NCBI RefSeq assembly: GCF_014839805.1
Contig: NC_051141.1
Coordinates: 14,516,777 to 14,580,776 of the forward strand
Source: Manduca sexta
Taxonomy: Eukaryota > Arthropoda > Insecta > Lepidoptera > Sphingidae
Reading direction: 5' to 3'
DNA length: 64,000 nt
This document shows, one piece after another, positions 25,925 to 38,600 of this stretch. The position numbers and the translations under genes were made by a program. How positions within the stretch are numbered: position 1 is the stretch's first letter; each line of letters starts with the position of its first letter. The notes beneath the pieces were generated by a model, which did no database searches, was not told where the DNA came from, and worked only from the letters and a program-made list of their open reading frames with translations.

Positions 25925-26010
25925 AAAGTATCCATTGACAGTTGATACAATTATGCCGGTCTGTTCGAAACCCGATAGTAGTAACAATAATTGATACACC
26001 CAGTCAGGGT
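25925..26010 (-). repeat. dispersed repeat family A, partial copy
   Basis: Minus orientation. ACAATTATGCCGGTCTGTTCGA corresponds to the CCGGCATAATTGT block of the family, but both ends are missing or diverged. Confidence 0.5.
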
Positions 26011-26102
26011 TAAAGGAATTTGCATTGAGCAACCCGGTCGTAATCGATTGTATATCTGATTATAGTTCATGAGTGAGATTGAAAAGGCTGACTCAGATAT
26101 CT

Positions 26103-26255
26103 AGGGCTTTACGCTCATCTCTTAAAACCATTCAAGTTCGACTCGGCCACATCGGCTGCGCGACCGTGAACCTTATTACCAGCCGATACGGTCGTGGTCG
26201 CAGTGTGGCCGCTAAATCTAACTTGAATGGTTTCAGGAGATGTTAGTACTGCCCT
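26103..26255. repeat. 153-bp imperfect palindrome, MITE-like
   Basis: The two halves are inverted copies. AGGGC...CATCTC...AAACCATTCAAGTT on the left pairs with AACTTGAATGGTTT...GAGATG...GCCCT on the right, and inner segments TCGGCT/AGCCGA and GCGACC/GGTCGC also pair. It would fold into one long hairpin and has no coding capacity. Target duplication is unclear (GATAT occurs just outside both ends but not flush). Confidence 0.6.
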
Positions 26256-27454
26256 GATATTATTAGTAAAATACAAACATTTTGACATGGCTACGGTAAA
26301 ATGTGGTAACTCAAAAATAAATCGGGGTTAAACTGGTCTTGTGATTAATACATTAATGGTTCGGTAGAAATGAATAGGTTTGTGGATTTATTTAACACTA
26401 AGTCTTGTTTGTGGGTTTGTGTGCATTAAAATCCTTTACCGCTAGAAAAGTCCTTAAAAAACTATACGACGCCAACTGTAGTAAAAAAAGGATTAAAAGT
26501 TCCATTATGTTCTAACTATCCAAAAAAATACCGGGAAAAAATATCTTATGTCTATAAAACATAGCCTAAAAAATTTGAAAATTTATCCAAATCTATATTA
26601 AATCCAGTCCAATATATAAAAGTTTTGTAGTGTGTAATAATATAACATTAGTAACACGCAAGATAAAACAATCTTCATTGTCCCTATTCACCCTGGCATG
26701 AATCCGATTTGGTCCATATTATATATTTTGTTTTTACCAATTTTTAGTTGGAACTATGACTAATAATTTCCTCGAAAACAGAATATTTATACTCGGTGAT
26801 ATCTATTTACTTGTGATAATTTTTTTTAAAGAATACCAGCTCAAACAACTTGTTTGTCGTGTTATCTTTCAAAATTGACGTGTTTCTTTTTATTTCATGA
26901 GTATTTTGTAGCTATTTATCATTGTCGTTTTTATCTGAGCGAAAGTTCCAGCTTCCAAGTTGGTGTCTTATTGCTATGATTGTCGAAATTAGTGCATTAG
27001 GTTCAAAGTTAGTTACTAGCTTATTTAAAAAAAATGAATATTTATTATTAACATATTTTGTTCTTAGTTCTATTAATAATTTATTTTTGATATCTTAATT
27101 GAAATACAGTTGTGTAACTTGTAGTTTACCCAGGAAAATAAAAAGACATCGCCGTGTTCTGGTAAAATATGAAACTAATGTCTTATATTGAAAATGTTAA
27201 CTTTAATATGAAAAAACACAGTAGGCGTTCCCAAAGCAGGTTTTTTATTTTCCTGGTCAAGCTATGAAGTATTATACTTATATAATAAAAATGCATTAGA
27301 TGTAAAGTCATCTTTCTTTACTATTTGGTTACCTAAACAATGTTCTAGGGAATAAATACAGCGCCATCTATTGTCAAATTTTTAAAAAATATTTACCGTG
27401 GAGACACCTTTTTCCTAACAAGATAATTTATACGAAATCTATCTCCTGAGAAGG

Positions 27455-27655
27455 CTTTTTTGTTTATCCCCTAGTAGCAAGCGTTCCACCTGATGGTAAG
27501 CAGCATTCGCCGCTCATGGACCTTGCAATGCCAGAGGGACAGCCAAGCCTTTGCCTACCGGGAAGTCATTGAAAGCCCCGTTTGAAGAAGGACAAATTAT
27601 AACACTTGGGGAACACCGATGCAGGGAGTTCAATCCAAAGTTCCAAATCTTGCTA
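27455..27655 (+). repeat. dispersed repeat family C
   Basis: Begins near CCACCTGATGGTAAGC and continues through CTCATGGACCTTGCAATGCCAGAGG and CTTTGCCTACCGG. I associate this block order with a repeat widespread in moth and butterfly genomes. A short opposite-strand match (GCTTACCATCAGGCGAACGG) lies at 61.86 kb. Class unknown. Confidence 0.5.
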
Positions 27656-29379
27656 TGATAAAAATGCATGTTATCAGTAATATGTGTTACATATTACACT
27701 GAAGTGAAACAAAAGAGATAATATTAATAAGACATGTTGTAAATCAAATAAATTATCATGGTTTTGCATATCTTACATAAACTAATTTCAGGAAATAGTG
27801 TGCAATTTTATTATTTTTGTAGTGTTATAGTTTTAGCTACGAAATGTTATGAATGTTATTTGCATTATATAAGAAAAAAAATTTTTTTTAGACATTCCAA
27901 TTTTATTCACATAGACGGTAGAGACTATAATACTTTATTTTGAGTTTGATTAATATTTTTACCCAGTTTTAATTCAAAAGAAATACAAGCGAACAGTCGA
28001 AGGAAAAATTTGGCGATGCTATAATAAATGACTTGCTTTTTCATTAAATTGAGGCGTGCTAGTTTAAACTCTAGTAAATTCCACGTACAGGTGTAACTAA
28101 AAATATTGTTTTACAATTTTGTTTCCAGCGCCATCTATTGTCATTATATTTATTGTCCACTAAAAGCATGATTAGAGGTGTAATGTCGTGGTATAGAATT
28201 TTCTCTTACGTAATATAGAAGTATAAATATATATATATAAATACTTTTTAACTTGTCTTTACTTGTAATTATTCCTTGAAATTTGTAAAATACAACCTAA
28301 ACGATGAGTTCGTACCCTTCTGCGCAGGAAAATTAAAGATCATAGAATACCTGTGTGTGATTTTGTTTCCTTAATTATTATAATCCGTGTGTAATAGCAC
28401 TATACAAAATGCTAAAGCTTTGCTTCGTATTACATTTTCGTGTGGCATTGATAAACAGCATATGAAATTAGTAAAATTTGATAAAACCTTCCCTACTTTA
28501 GGACCACGTATAATTAAGTAATACGACGATTCGTAATATTATTCCTTAGTAAAATAAAAGAATACATACAGTTGGTAATTTAATTACTATGTTAAATGTT
28601 TTATTATTTTTCTATAAGAAATAAATTACTTGTTTACTGTGTAACCTATATTAAGTAATGTTAAATGATTTATAGTCCGCGAGTGTGCAAACAAATATAA
28701 CGTCTAATTACTTCTTACAAAGAGTAAGTAGCCAAGAAGTCGTTCCCTCCCTCGCAATTATGTATATTCAAATATAAGATGATGCTTCATATTAATCACG
28801 TCAATTTGTCTTTTGTTAGATGGTCGGTTTTTCAATTATCTTAAGTGACCTACCTATAAATATCATGTGCACATGTATATTTTAATGCGTTTTTTTCCTA
28901 AAGATAAGAACGAACGAGTCCAAATATTATTGTTTTGAATAGTATCATCGCATAGATATTAATTATAATTAATATAATATATTACTGTCCCTTTCACATG
29001 TCATGTTACTTGAGTAATAGTTTATTTACAACAGGTTATAAATTATTGGATGGTAGGATTAATGTTATATCTGATTAAAATGTCTAAGGATATGCAAAAT
29101 TAATATTAATTGATTTGGGATTAAGGCTCCGGCGTTTAAGAAAAAATCCATAACTTCTTTTGAAGTTTTATTGCTTTTTTTGTTTCTTTAACATAAATAG
29201 CATTTATTTTTCATTATTAAAGTTACAGTTACAAACGTACAATATCTATTGCACAATTAATAAATAATAATATAAAATAATCCATTTTAAACTACCGCTC
29301 CTTAATTACGGTACACAACGTGATCGCATTTTATAACGCCGGTGATCTTATAATAGAAAAATATTGAAAAAAAAAGCTT

Positions 29380-29706
29380 AAATTTTTTGGTTCCTTTATT
29401 TGGTTGAATTAGCATTACATACATTTATAAAAGTAGTCGGGACGAGCGGTCGGCGTTTGGCCGGTGTAGAGACACGGCGAGGTTAGGGCGAGCCGCAGCG
29501 CCGAGCGCGCGTCCCGGCCCGGAGGGGGCAGGTCGCGCCACCGAGCCATACGTGGCTCAGTAGCGCCACCCGCCCTTCCATACATCACTTAACAAACGAC
29601 TAGGCTTATACCCGACCGGAATTGCGCCCCTCTGTTGACTGGTGGAGAGAAATGCTGGTGTGGCGGGGCGAGGGGTTGGGCGCTCACATGAAGTGTGGCG
29701 ACGTGT
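29380..29706 (-). other. Prm: paramyosin/miniparamyosin 3' UTR
   Basis: Sequence from the stop codon at 29707-29709 to just past the first AATAAA on the minus strand. The part nearest the stop is GC-rich (29430-29560), unlike the AT-rich DNA beyond the signal. Both isoforms use it. Confidence 0.6.
29395..29400 (-). terminator. polyadenylation signal AATAAA
   Basis: First AATAAA on the minus strand after the paramyosin stop codon, about 307 nt downstream, with T-rich plus-strand sequence beyond it. Confidence 0.6.
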
Positions 29707-32681
29707 TCACATGCGCTCCGTGCTGAGGGCGCGGGACTCCTGCACCAGGTAAACCTGGGAGCCGGGCACCGTGGAGGTGGTCACGAAGGTGCGGTGCTTG
29801 GCGCGGATGAGAGACAGGTTGCTCTCGGCGGCGTCGGCACGGTCTTCGGCCGCTTCCAGCTCGCGCTGGAATCGTCGTACTCGGGTCACGCTCTGCTGGG
29901 ATACACCCTCCTGCAAACAAAATATAATGATATGAGTAATATTCAAGATATTTATTACAAAATATTTGAATAATGTTTAAAACTGTTCAGAATTAAGAAA
30001 TAAAGAAGAATGGAAAATGTTGTAAGTGACCTGTGTCACATGAGGCTCTAAGTGCAATATCGAACTAGAATAAAATTTTAATAATAAATATTTAAACGCA
30101 AATATGGAGTTTTACCTGCTCAGTGAGTTGCCTCTTGTAGATGTTGACCTTCTGGGAAGTCTTCTCAAGAGAGTCCTGAAGGAGGACGATGTTCTTCTGG
30201 TCCTCTTCGCACTGAATAATGACCTCCTTGAGCTGACGCTCCTTCTTGCGGAGGATCTTGATGGTCTCAGCGTGCCTCCTCTTCTCCTCGTCCAGTTCCA
30301 GTTCCATGTCCTTGATGCGGGCTTCGAGTTTGCTGATGATACGCTTGCCTCCAACGATGGCGTTGGCCTCGACCTCCTCCAGACGCACAGACAGGTTCTA
30401 GGTGGAAAACAAGGTGTTATTATGTGTAGCTATGACATTCAAAAATATTTGAAGATTTAGAAGTTAGATTACGATTTGAACAATAAATTACATTTACATT
30501 AATAAAATCAAACATCTTCATGATTCTCAATTACTTTAATGGTGTCAGTACGCAGAATACAGTACCTTGACTTCGATTTCGAGAGACTTTTTGATGGCTT
30601 CGATCTTGACGATCCTCTCCTGTTCCTCATGCAGGTGCTCGACGGTGTGCTTCAGCTCGGTCTGAAATTTTAATATAAGGTATATTATAATAATTTTTAG
30701 TTTATTGATAGAAATACGAATACTTTACAATAAATAATAAGGCCGCATATTAAATGCATAATTAATGCAAATGGTTGTTTGTGAGCGCCAGGACTTTTAA
30801 TGTCAGCTATGAATCGTCAATCGTATTAGCATATTGTACCTGGACGCGCTGGTATCTCTCGTCGGCGATGCGGAGCTCCTTGGTGATCTCGTCGTAGTCG
30901 GCAGCGACGACAGCGAGTTCCTGCTCGATCTTGGCCTTGCTGCTGGACAGGTTCACGTTGATGACAGTCAGCTCGTTGATGCGGGTCTGCGCCTCTTCGT
31001 ACGATTGCTCGACGACGCGTTTGGCGCGGAGGGCCTGAGGGAATGAATAAAAATAAAATATATTCATTTATATTCTAAGACTTAATTACAATAAAAATAT
31101 TATTGAATATCATCTACTCTATATAAATACTAATTATAATGCTTACAGGAAATCAAATTTAAAAGTATAAGTTGTTCAATTAAACTGGCGTTTCACAATT
31201 ACTTTCTTATCTTACCTGCTCGTAGTTGCCACGGATCTCCTCGACCTCGCCGGTGAGAGACTGTATCCTGCGTTGGGCGACGCCGTACTGGTCAAGGGTC
31301 ACCTGGAGCTGCCTCTGGACCTCATCGTAGTGGGTCTGGATCTCGGTGAGCTACACAAAGCGCCGATGAATCATTTATCTCATTATCAAACATACATTAA
31401 ATTGAAGGTACAATAAAGATGCCAAGACTCTATCTAACGATAAATATTCCTCAAGTTGTTGAAAATTTTACAGGCTTAAAAAGAACATTTACCTGAAGGG
31501 ACTGTTTCTTGATGGTCTTCTGCAGGTCGATGTTGGTCTTGTTAGCAACGTCAAGAGAAAGTTCGAGCTCGGTGATCTGGATCTGGAGCTTCTTCTTGAT
31601 GCGAGTCACCTCAGACTTCAGCTTAGTCTCAGCCTCGACGACACGAGCGTTCAGCTGCTCAATCTCGATGCTGGTCTGCTTGCTGTAGAAGAATAATAAA
31701 AGAATTAAAAGTCGTACAAACCCATTTAACGTAACTTTATAATTAAAAGGATCAAAATAGTAATGAGGATCATGCAGCAATTCACCTCCGATCGTATAAA
31801 AAACTTGTATTTAACTCGTCAAACTGTTTTATCGTTTCTTTAAGTTCGTTAAGGTGTTTTACGTAGGAATCGTCGATGACTGGTATTTCAGTTGTGATTT
31901 TAACTACACGCGTCATCGGTGAAGTTTCGCGTATAGTCCTAACCGTTTCAGTAATAGCCTCTGATATTTTGCTTTCTGCTACAGCGGGCAATTTTGTTTC
32001 AGATATTACTTTTGATAATATATTGCTTCTTAGTTCAGATAAATCTTTTTCCATAATATGTTTTCTAGGAATGGTCACTGGTATTTTCATTCTTTCTTTA
32101 GCCACGTTTCTACGGCTTTCTTCTAATAATGTTTGAGCTATGGCCTTTGCCGATTTTCCTCTATACATAGGAGCCTTTTGCTTCAATTCAGAACCCAAAC
32201 GAACTTCTTTTTCATAGAGTTCTAGCTCTTTATCTATTTCAGCCATTCTTTTCTTTTGCCTCTCAATTTTATACTTGTCCCTTTCCATTTTCTTCTTTTT
32301 TGCTTTATCTGTAATACTTTCTACACCAACGTGTTTTGTTACGTTTGCAGCAGCTGCGGTAGCAATCACTGAAAATGGCGATCGCTTTGCTACTTTGAAT
32401 GTATTTAGATCACGTTTCGCTTGTTCTGCGACTTCATGTGAAATCCGTGTCAAATCTTCGTGAGAGTACGTACGTATCGGTTTGTCGAATCTATATTTAT
32501 CCAACGCTCTCTCGTTATTCCATGGTAAGTGGGGAGGTTTGGCAGCGACGCCTTGCTCTTTAGCACTGATATAATCGATCATTGGCTGATAAAAATGAAT
32601 TCCGTAGCCGTAATTATCCTCGTAGACAGAAGTAGGTGGTCTGTTCCATTTACTGTAGTTAGGCACCTTAACCGGCGGCAT
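29707..32681 (-). CDS. Prm: miniparamyosin isoform, 665 residues
   Basis: A second product of the paramyosin locus. Its own first coding exon (32681-31786) lies in the intron between paramyosin exons 10 and 11 and splices into exon 11 (31682) and on through exon 16. The mini-specific exon ends two bases into a codon (AG), the same phase as exon 10 (CG), so exon 11 is read in the same frame. The junction residue becomes Ser instead of Arg. The product has 298 unique residues, one junction residue and 366 residues shared with paramyosin. Insect miniparamyosins are known to be made this way from an internal promoter, with a non-coiled N-terminus on the paramyosin C-terminal rod; here the exon position, phase and open frame show it directly. 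Confidence 0.92.
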
Positions 32682-35600
32682 TGTGAGTCGTTAAAAGATA
32701 GATTCACTCAAACGGACCGACGCAACTAAAGTATCGACAACCCCGACGTGTGTCGCCAGGGGCCGAGGTCGCGGAATTGAGGGCGCGAGAAAATGGATGT
32801 GGTCTTTTGTACATTTTCATTAGTAGTTTGTGCCAATATGCGTATGTAATTCATGATAATATTCACCAATCAGACGACCAGTTATATATAAACGAAATTC
32901 GTGCCAATAATTCGAAATACGATATATTAAGGTGTAATACATTCTCTTCAAATGTTTTCCGTGTCGGAAGTGCGGTATTAAAATTATGCGCCTTGGTATT
33001 CAAGTATTGCAAGAATTTAGCATAATGGACATTTCTTCAGTGTAAACACATTTACTTGGAGATTGAGTGAGTCATAATGTGTCGAAGTGTAATTGGCGTT
33101 AATCCATAATGCAAATGGGTCACGGTTGATGATTGTCGGAGATCGCAGGTTGCGTTTTTGGATGACAGACATCATTCAGTGATTCGAAGAGCGGGGGCAT
33201 CGGTGCTGAAAGACGAACCAGGCCGGTAGTTCCGAGTTAGCGTTTATCGAGCGTTGTTCTTCATTTGTTCAGTCTATAGCGGATTTTTTTTGTGTAAACA
33301 ATGCATATTATTGTACATGAGTGAGAGTTTAATCCTGTTTGCAAATGATATATCGTGAATATTGATTATACTTATTTCTCTTTTTTAATAAGTCTTTTTA
33401 TATCTGTATACTTTTGATTTATAATTATTTCCCAGTAAATATTTTTAAGGGAGTTTTTGTCTACGTCGGTGCGGTACTTACCGGATAGCCTCGATCTCCT
33501 CCTCCTTCTCCTGGATACGACGCTCGGCCTCGTGGCGGAACTGGCCAAGCTCGGCGGTCAGCCTCTGCGCGCGCTGCTCCTCAGCTTTGCGACCCTGGGA
33601 ATGACAGGTTCATGTATTTTTTGGTTACAAGGATGTCGTTTTTGGGAAAATCAAATGACTAGATATTGATTTGCAAGCAATCTTTGACTATGGGTTATGT
33701 TCCTTCTATTAACACTCCAGAGATTTGTTTCAGCTTATATAGATTTATGTAATGCCGTTTTATGCTATTATGCTTGTTATAAAAACATTTATTGATTTCA
33801 TAACTAGGCCAATCAATACGATAAGTTATTTTAAAGTTGAAGAGAAAAGGGTTTATTTATAAACCAATTTTCATCATAGATCTGTTTTTTTTTTTAAGTT
33901 TTCCATACTAATTTTCATTATATCATAATAAATTAATTTCGAAATTACTTTGCTTATTTTGCGAACGTATTTCATATTAGAGCGAGAGCGATGGTTTTAT
34001 TTAATTTAATTTAATTTTCATTCATGATAATGTAATCTTCTTCTTAGAATAAAGTAAAAAGTACTTTTATCCTAGCGTCCCAGATTCTATAAATATTGCA
34101 TCTATTAGAAGTCTTAGGAACGGATATCTGGCAACTTTATCGATAGTGTTAAACATTTGAATCTAAGCCAAACTGTGAATTTGTAACTAATTAATGTTGT
34201 CAAATTAAATCGACGTTCGCTTCGTCAATGTTTTCTTTTTATAGACTTCTTTATTTACCTTGTCCATATAAACAAGTACGTGGCTGATTTTAAATTAGAA
34301 AACCATTAATTGTACAACTGACAGTTGCGATATTTAAAACTTTGCCTACTGTCAATCACATTTAAATGTGTAACATTATAGATTAACATACTTATCACTA
34401 CCATAAAGGCTAGGAATTATGGTGGCAATATGCAAATAGTTTTGCACATAATTTTCATTGTAATTTTTTGTAAGGTAGATTTAAATAATATGCAATCTAG
34501 TAATGCTGAATAATAAGATGAATAAGCGTTTGTAACGTTCCTTTACCGATAGTTTTAAAGACCTTTTATAAGGATATAGCAGCAACGTTTTTACAATGCA
34601 AACCCTGAAATCTGTAATTCTTACATCGGCCAACTAAAATTTCTGTATTTTTGATTCGTATTAAATTCACTTGAAGAGGTTTTAAAATATAGTCAAGGCA
34701 ATTGTCTATCCAGTGGCGGACTTTTCCTAAGGGTTCAGGCCTAATCCGGAAGCATATACCGGGGCAACTAAACACTAACCCCGTTATTCATAAACGTTAT
34801 TTATCTAAGGACGGAGCATTGCTGTGGTAACAAGTCTGTTTCTCAGTGCTGACAGCATGGCAGCCTTCGCAGTGCGTAGACATACGGCCGTTGCGATTGG
34901 CTAATATTAGGATACAACTTTAACCTGGTTGGCTGTCAGATAAACAAAGCTGAACAAACAGCAGGCTGTCAGATAAACAGAGCTGAGAAACAGACTTGTT
35001 ATCACAGCAATGCTCCATCCTTAGATAAATAACGTTTATGAATAAGGAGGTAAACGTTTCAAATCTAATAGTGTAGTCTCAAAAACTCGATAGATTAAAA
35101 GGAGGCGTTAAAAAAAGCCTCATTACTGGGGGTGTGATGAGACACTGGCTCTCAACTCTGCAAGTTCGCAACTGGGTATCCACCATGGATATTAACTTAT
35201 GGCTTATGTATAAAAAAATACAAGCTAATAATTTAGTCATATGAACTTACGGCTTCGGCCTCCTTGTACGCGGCGGTGAGTTCTTCTCGCTCGTTCTCAA
35301 GACGGCGCAGCTCGATTTCGAGCTCGTGAAGACGGCGGGTCAACTCCGTGAGGTTAGCGCGGGCATCGTGCAAGTCATCTGGTAGTGCGAAGAGGTTTAT
35401 GTACATACAGTTTTAACAAAAGTTTAATCCTGTTTCAGAAGTATTAAAGCTACACTGGACATATCTGCCTACAACACGAATACAATTGCGCAAAATGCCA
35501 ACATGAAACCTGTAACGTTTTGAATGGTATGTGAAATTTCTGGAGAGTCAAATTTGCAATCATCGCGCACAAAGTGACAAGTTATAATTCTAGTGTTATT

Positions 35601-38600
35601 AAACATTGGAGATAAAACATGATTAAACGATGTATAAAATAAATTGATAATTTATTTTAAGTTCTTTTTTAATTTCAACCATTTAGATTTATTAAATTTG
35701 AAATTAGAATATTATTTTCAATTCTGTTTAATAATCGCGTTGTCAGTGACGAAATTACTCACCACCAAGCTTCTTGTTCTCGCGGCCAAGAGCGTCCTTC
35801 TGTTCGCGGGTCTTGTCGAGCTCGTGGCTGATACGCTGGATCTCCGTGACCTTGATGCGCAGGTCGCGCTGGGTCTGCTCGTACAACTGCACGGTCTCCT
35901 CCAGGCGCGATTTGATCTCAATGTTCACGCGCTCAAGCTGCTCAGTCCTCTTCTGCAGCTCCCTAGCGGTGCCGTTGGCCTTCTCAAGGTCGATGATGAG
36001 GACCTCAACCTGTTCAGGAATCGCGGTTAAATTTTGTAAATAAAATTTGAAATTGTCCACCTAAGTCCTACGAAATTAGTTTTTTTTTTTTTTTTAAAGA
36101 CACAGTTGATTAGATATAAAATTGCTGATGAATTTCATTCCAAATGTTTGCGAAAAGTATCTATGTCAATTAAACGTGTAATTTGGAATTTAATTTGTTT
36201 TGTTAGCATTTTTGTAAGAATATTTTTGTCTTTGAGTACTTTATAAACCTGGCTAGCAACTAATATAAACACGAAGACTCACCTCGCTCTGGAGACGAGA
36301 CTTCTGCTTTTCAACATTGCTGATCTTAGCGATGAGGGTCTCGATTTGCTCCTCCTGCTCCTGGATGCGGATGGAGTACTTGCGGCGGATCTCCTCGATC
36401 TCTTCAGCCCTGGCGGCGGCCTCGGCTTCGAACTTGGAGCGCCAGTGGCCGACCTCACCGTTGGCCTTAACGAGCTGGCGTTCCAGGTCCAGGCGCGCCT
36501 CGGATTCCTCCTCGAGCTGGACGCGGACCGACTCAAGGTCGATCTCAACCTGACAAAAGAGTTTAGCTATCTATAGAATTAATCACTTCACACTAATGTA
36601 CTGTATGTTGTATGAATGGTCTCTGTGTTCATTAAACGGTTCAGACTTTCGATAGCGCGAAGAAGAATTTAAATTATTCTTCAAAGTCTATGTAATATGT
36701 ATTTGGAATTTGCATGAAAATTGAGAATTCAGTATTATTTTTAGATATTAATGGAATTTCTCTAAGTGTTAGTTGAGACTTGTCACATTACCTGGTGAAG
36801 GTTAGCTTCGAGCAGAGAGCGCCTCCTCTCCTCATCTTCGAGCCTGCGGCGAGAGTCCTCGAGCTGGCTGACCACCTGGCTCTTCAGGTACACCACGTTC
36901 TCAATGTTCACCTGGAAAAAGATAGTGTTAATTTTTAACGAAATGTATCGTATGAAGTATTGCATACGACGAGTGATGTAGAGAATATTATAGCTAATAA
37001 TATTTAGACAATTATTCATAAATGGTTTTGTTCGTAATAATTTTGAATTATAATTACCAAAAATGTTGTCGATATATTTTTTATGTCAAGAGTTAAAAGC
37101 TTCAGTTGATTTATTTACCATCAAATTTATCTTTAAACATTGAAAAAGAAAGCAATAACGGTGAATTTAAAATAGAAAATATAATATACCTTGAGGTCCT
37201 GAACTTCCTTAACGAGTTCAACATTCTCCTGGGATAGGCGCTGCTTGTGGGAAGTGATGTCTACAATGGTGCGGTTCAGCTCCTCGATCTTGATGTTCAG
37301 CTCGGAGATGGTGATCTCAAGCCTCTCGCAGGTCTTGGAGATGGTGATCTTCTCCTTGGTGACATTCTCGACTTGCGCCAACAGTTCGTAAACTTCAGCC
37401 TGGAACTTGGACTTTTCCTTTTCAGACCTGGGGACAAAGAAACATCTTTTGCAATCACGGAGCATAGGTATGTTGTGATGATGATGGGCAGTTCGGTATG
37501 ATGCGATACATGATATCACGCACAGCTTTTCGCAAGGGTTCGCTCAGCAATTCTTATTTCTAAGGACATGCCAAACAGTTAGTACACGACGATGGTATTG
37601 TGAGAGCATATTGTTTCGCTCACCTGGCTTTGCTTTTGGTAAGCTGGTCGATTTGTTCCTGGAAGTCGACCACGATCTCCTGGTGCTTCTTCTTGAGCAG
37701 GTGGGCGGTCTCCTCGGACTCCAGGTGGACATCTTCCAGAAGTTTGCGAAGCTTGGTAAGTTCGGTGTCGCGTTTTCTGTTGATCTCGAACTGAAAAATG
37801 TATGAATTTATTTCAAAATATGCCCCCAAATTGACATTTGGGGTACTCATTTGAAATATGACAGGTCAAGTTGCTCAATGAAATTATTAAAAACATGAAG
37901 TGAATGGTTTATATATTCTGAATCATAATTGTGTTTCATATTTACATTTTCTTGATATATTTTTTTTAACCCTTTTACTGACACTACTTGATAAAAATAC
38001 GTATAACTTCTTTTATAATCCTTGCTGTAATAAATAAATATTAGGGTCAATAATATCGCTTAGCAAAACAATCGCAAATGCAAATACAGATAAATCGCAA
38101 AGCCGTACTCGTACGGTACCTAAACACAATACAAAAGTTTCTTCGATGTTTTGTACAACGTTTGGTGAATTATAATAATCTCTTCACTGTTTGATGATTG
38201 TTTGTTGGTATTTCTGAGTTGGTATTTTCGTAACTTATTTTCTTGTTGTCTAAGTATTTTGTTTCATTTCTTTACTCGGTGATTCATGAGAACCTATTAA
38301 TCTATCTTATCTCTTTACATTCTTCATAATATGTCTGCTGATCTGGAGTGTCTTCATTGGTTTCCTTTAGTTGTACTTCTATTTGATTTCGTTTTATTTT
38401 CTTAATAAATATACACAATTATTAATGTTGTATAGTAAGTATAAATGTAATTTGTTTACCTGACTCTCGGCTCCGCCTTCAGCTTCCTCCAGCCTTTCGG
38501 ACAGTTGAATGACTTGTACGCTCAAATCCGCCTTCTCTCTCTCAATCTGCAAATTCAATTAATTAATTATGTCCTGAGCCGTTAAGTCTCATTTCAAATG

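Larger units (their letters stand above)
25346..29379. other. spacer between the Ser-rich gene and paramyosin
   Basis: No gene seen. It contains a partial family A repeat, a 153-bp imperfect palindrome, a dispersed repeat at 27.5 kb and two copies of the AGCGCCATCT motif, all listed separately. An (AT)-rich run lies at about 28225-28240. Confidence 0.55.

Noticed and set aside
36073..36098. Poly-T run in the paramyosin exon 7-8 intron as a possible retroposon tail
   Set aside because: No flanking duplication or element sequence found beside it.
35644..36576. Plus-strand frames over paramyosin exons 7 and 8
   Set aside because: Antisense shadows of GC-rich coiled-coil exons, rich in Leu from reversed Glu/Lys codons.
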